Assembly: GCA_029937205.1 (NCBI GenBank)
Contig: JAPYQV010000157.1
Span: 1 to 6,672 of the forward strand
Length of the DNA stretch: 6,672 nucleotides
Reading direction: 5' to 3'
Source of the DNA: Alphaproteobacteria bacterium
GTDB lineage: Bacteria; Pseudomonadota; Alphaproteobacteria; UBA828
The position numbers and the translations under genes are program-made. Below are positions 6,671 through 6,672 of this stretch, in pieces. The first letter of the stretch is position 1; each line of letters begins with the position of its first letter. The notes beneath the pieces were generated by a model. The model searched no databases, was not told where the DNA came from, and saw nothing but the letters and a program-made list of their open reading frames with translations.

Positions 6671-6672
6671 GC

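Overview
The window reads as a chromosomal segment of a Gram-negative bacterium. The direct signs are two outer-membrane proteins (a beta-barrel and a TolC-family channel) and a CHASE2-type membrane adenylate cyclase. The sequence is moderately GC-rich with G/C-leaning third codon positions. The cyclase tail (ending PPGEEWDGVFVATSK) and the TolC style resemble alphaproteobacterial proteins. That placement is an impression from memory, not a search result.

Layout. (1) Bases 2-793 (+) are the 3' part of an outer-membrane beta-barrel gene whose start lies outside the window. (2) After 27 bp comes 821-2101 (+), a membrane-anchored flavoprotein reductase with FAD, NAD(P) and C-terminal [2Fe-2S] ferredoxin domains. 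It has a good ribosome binding site and probably shares a transcript with the barrel gene. (3) A 202-bp gap (2102-2303) holds a repeated TGTGATAAT element and a weak promoter candidate. (4) Bases 2304-4220 (+) encode a TolC-family outer-membrane efflux/secretion protein with a roughly 200-residue Ala/Lys/Glu-rich C-terminal extension that ends in a short non-repetitive motif. (5) A 62-bp convergent gap contains competing GC hairpins. (6) Bases 4283-6520 (-) encode a full-length CHASE2 adenylate cyclase, preceded by an extended -10 promoter candidate. (7) At the right edge, 6593-6670 (-) may be the last 25 codons of another gene read in the same direction as the cyclase.

How they fit together. 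The barrel and the reductase look like one unit: a surface protein plus a cytoplasm-facing electron-transfer enzyme whose partner oxidase or oxygenase is not in the window. The TolC-like channel appears to be a separate gene; no inner-membrane ABC/RND pump or membrane-fusion protein is visible. The cyclase is an independent signalling gene, with periplasmic sensing by CHASE2 and cAMP made in the cytoplasm. I see no phage, insertion sequence, CRISPR array, tRNA or rRNA. Nothing here amounts to a clearly new system. The most distinctive item is the TolC C-terminal extension with its conserved-looking tail.
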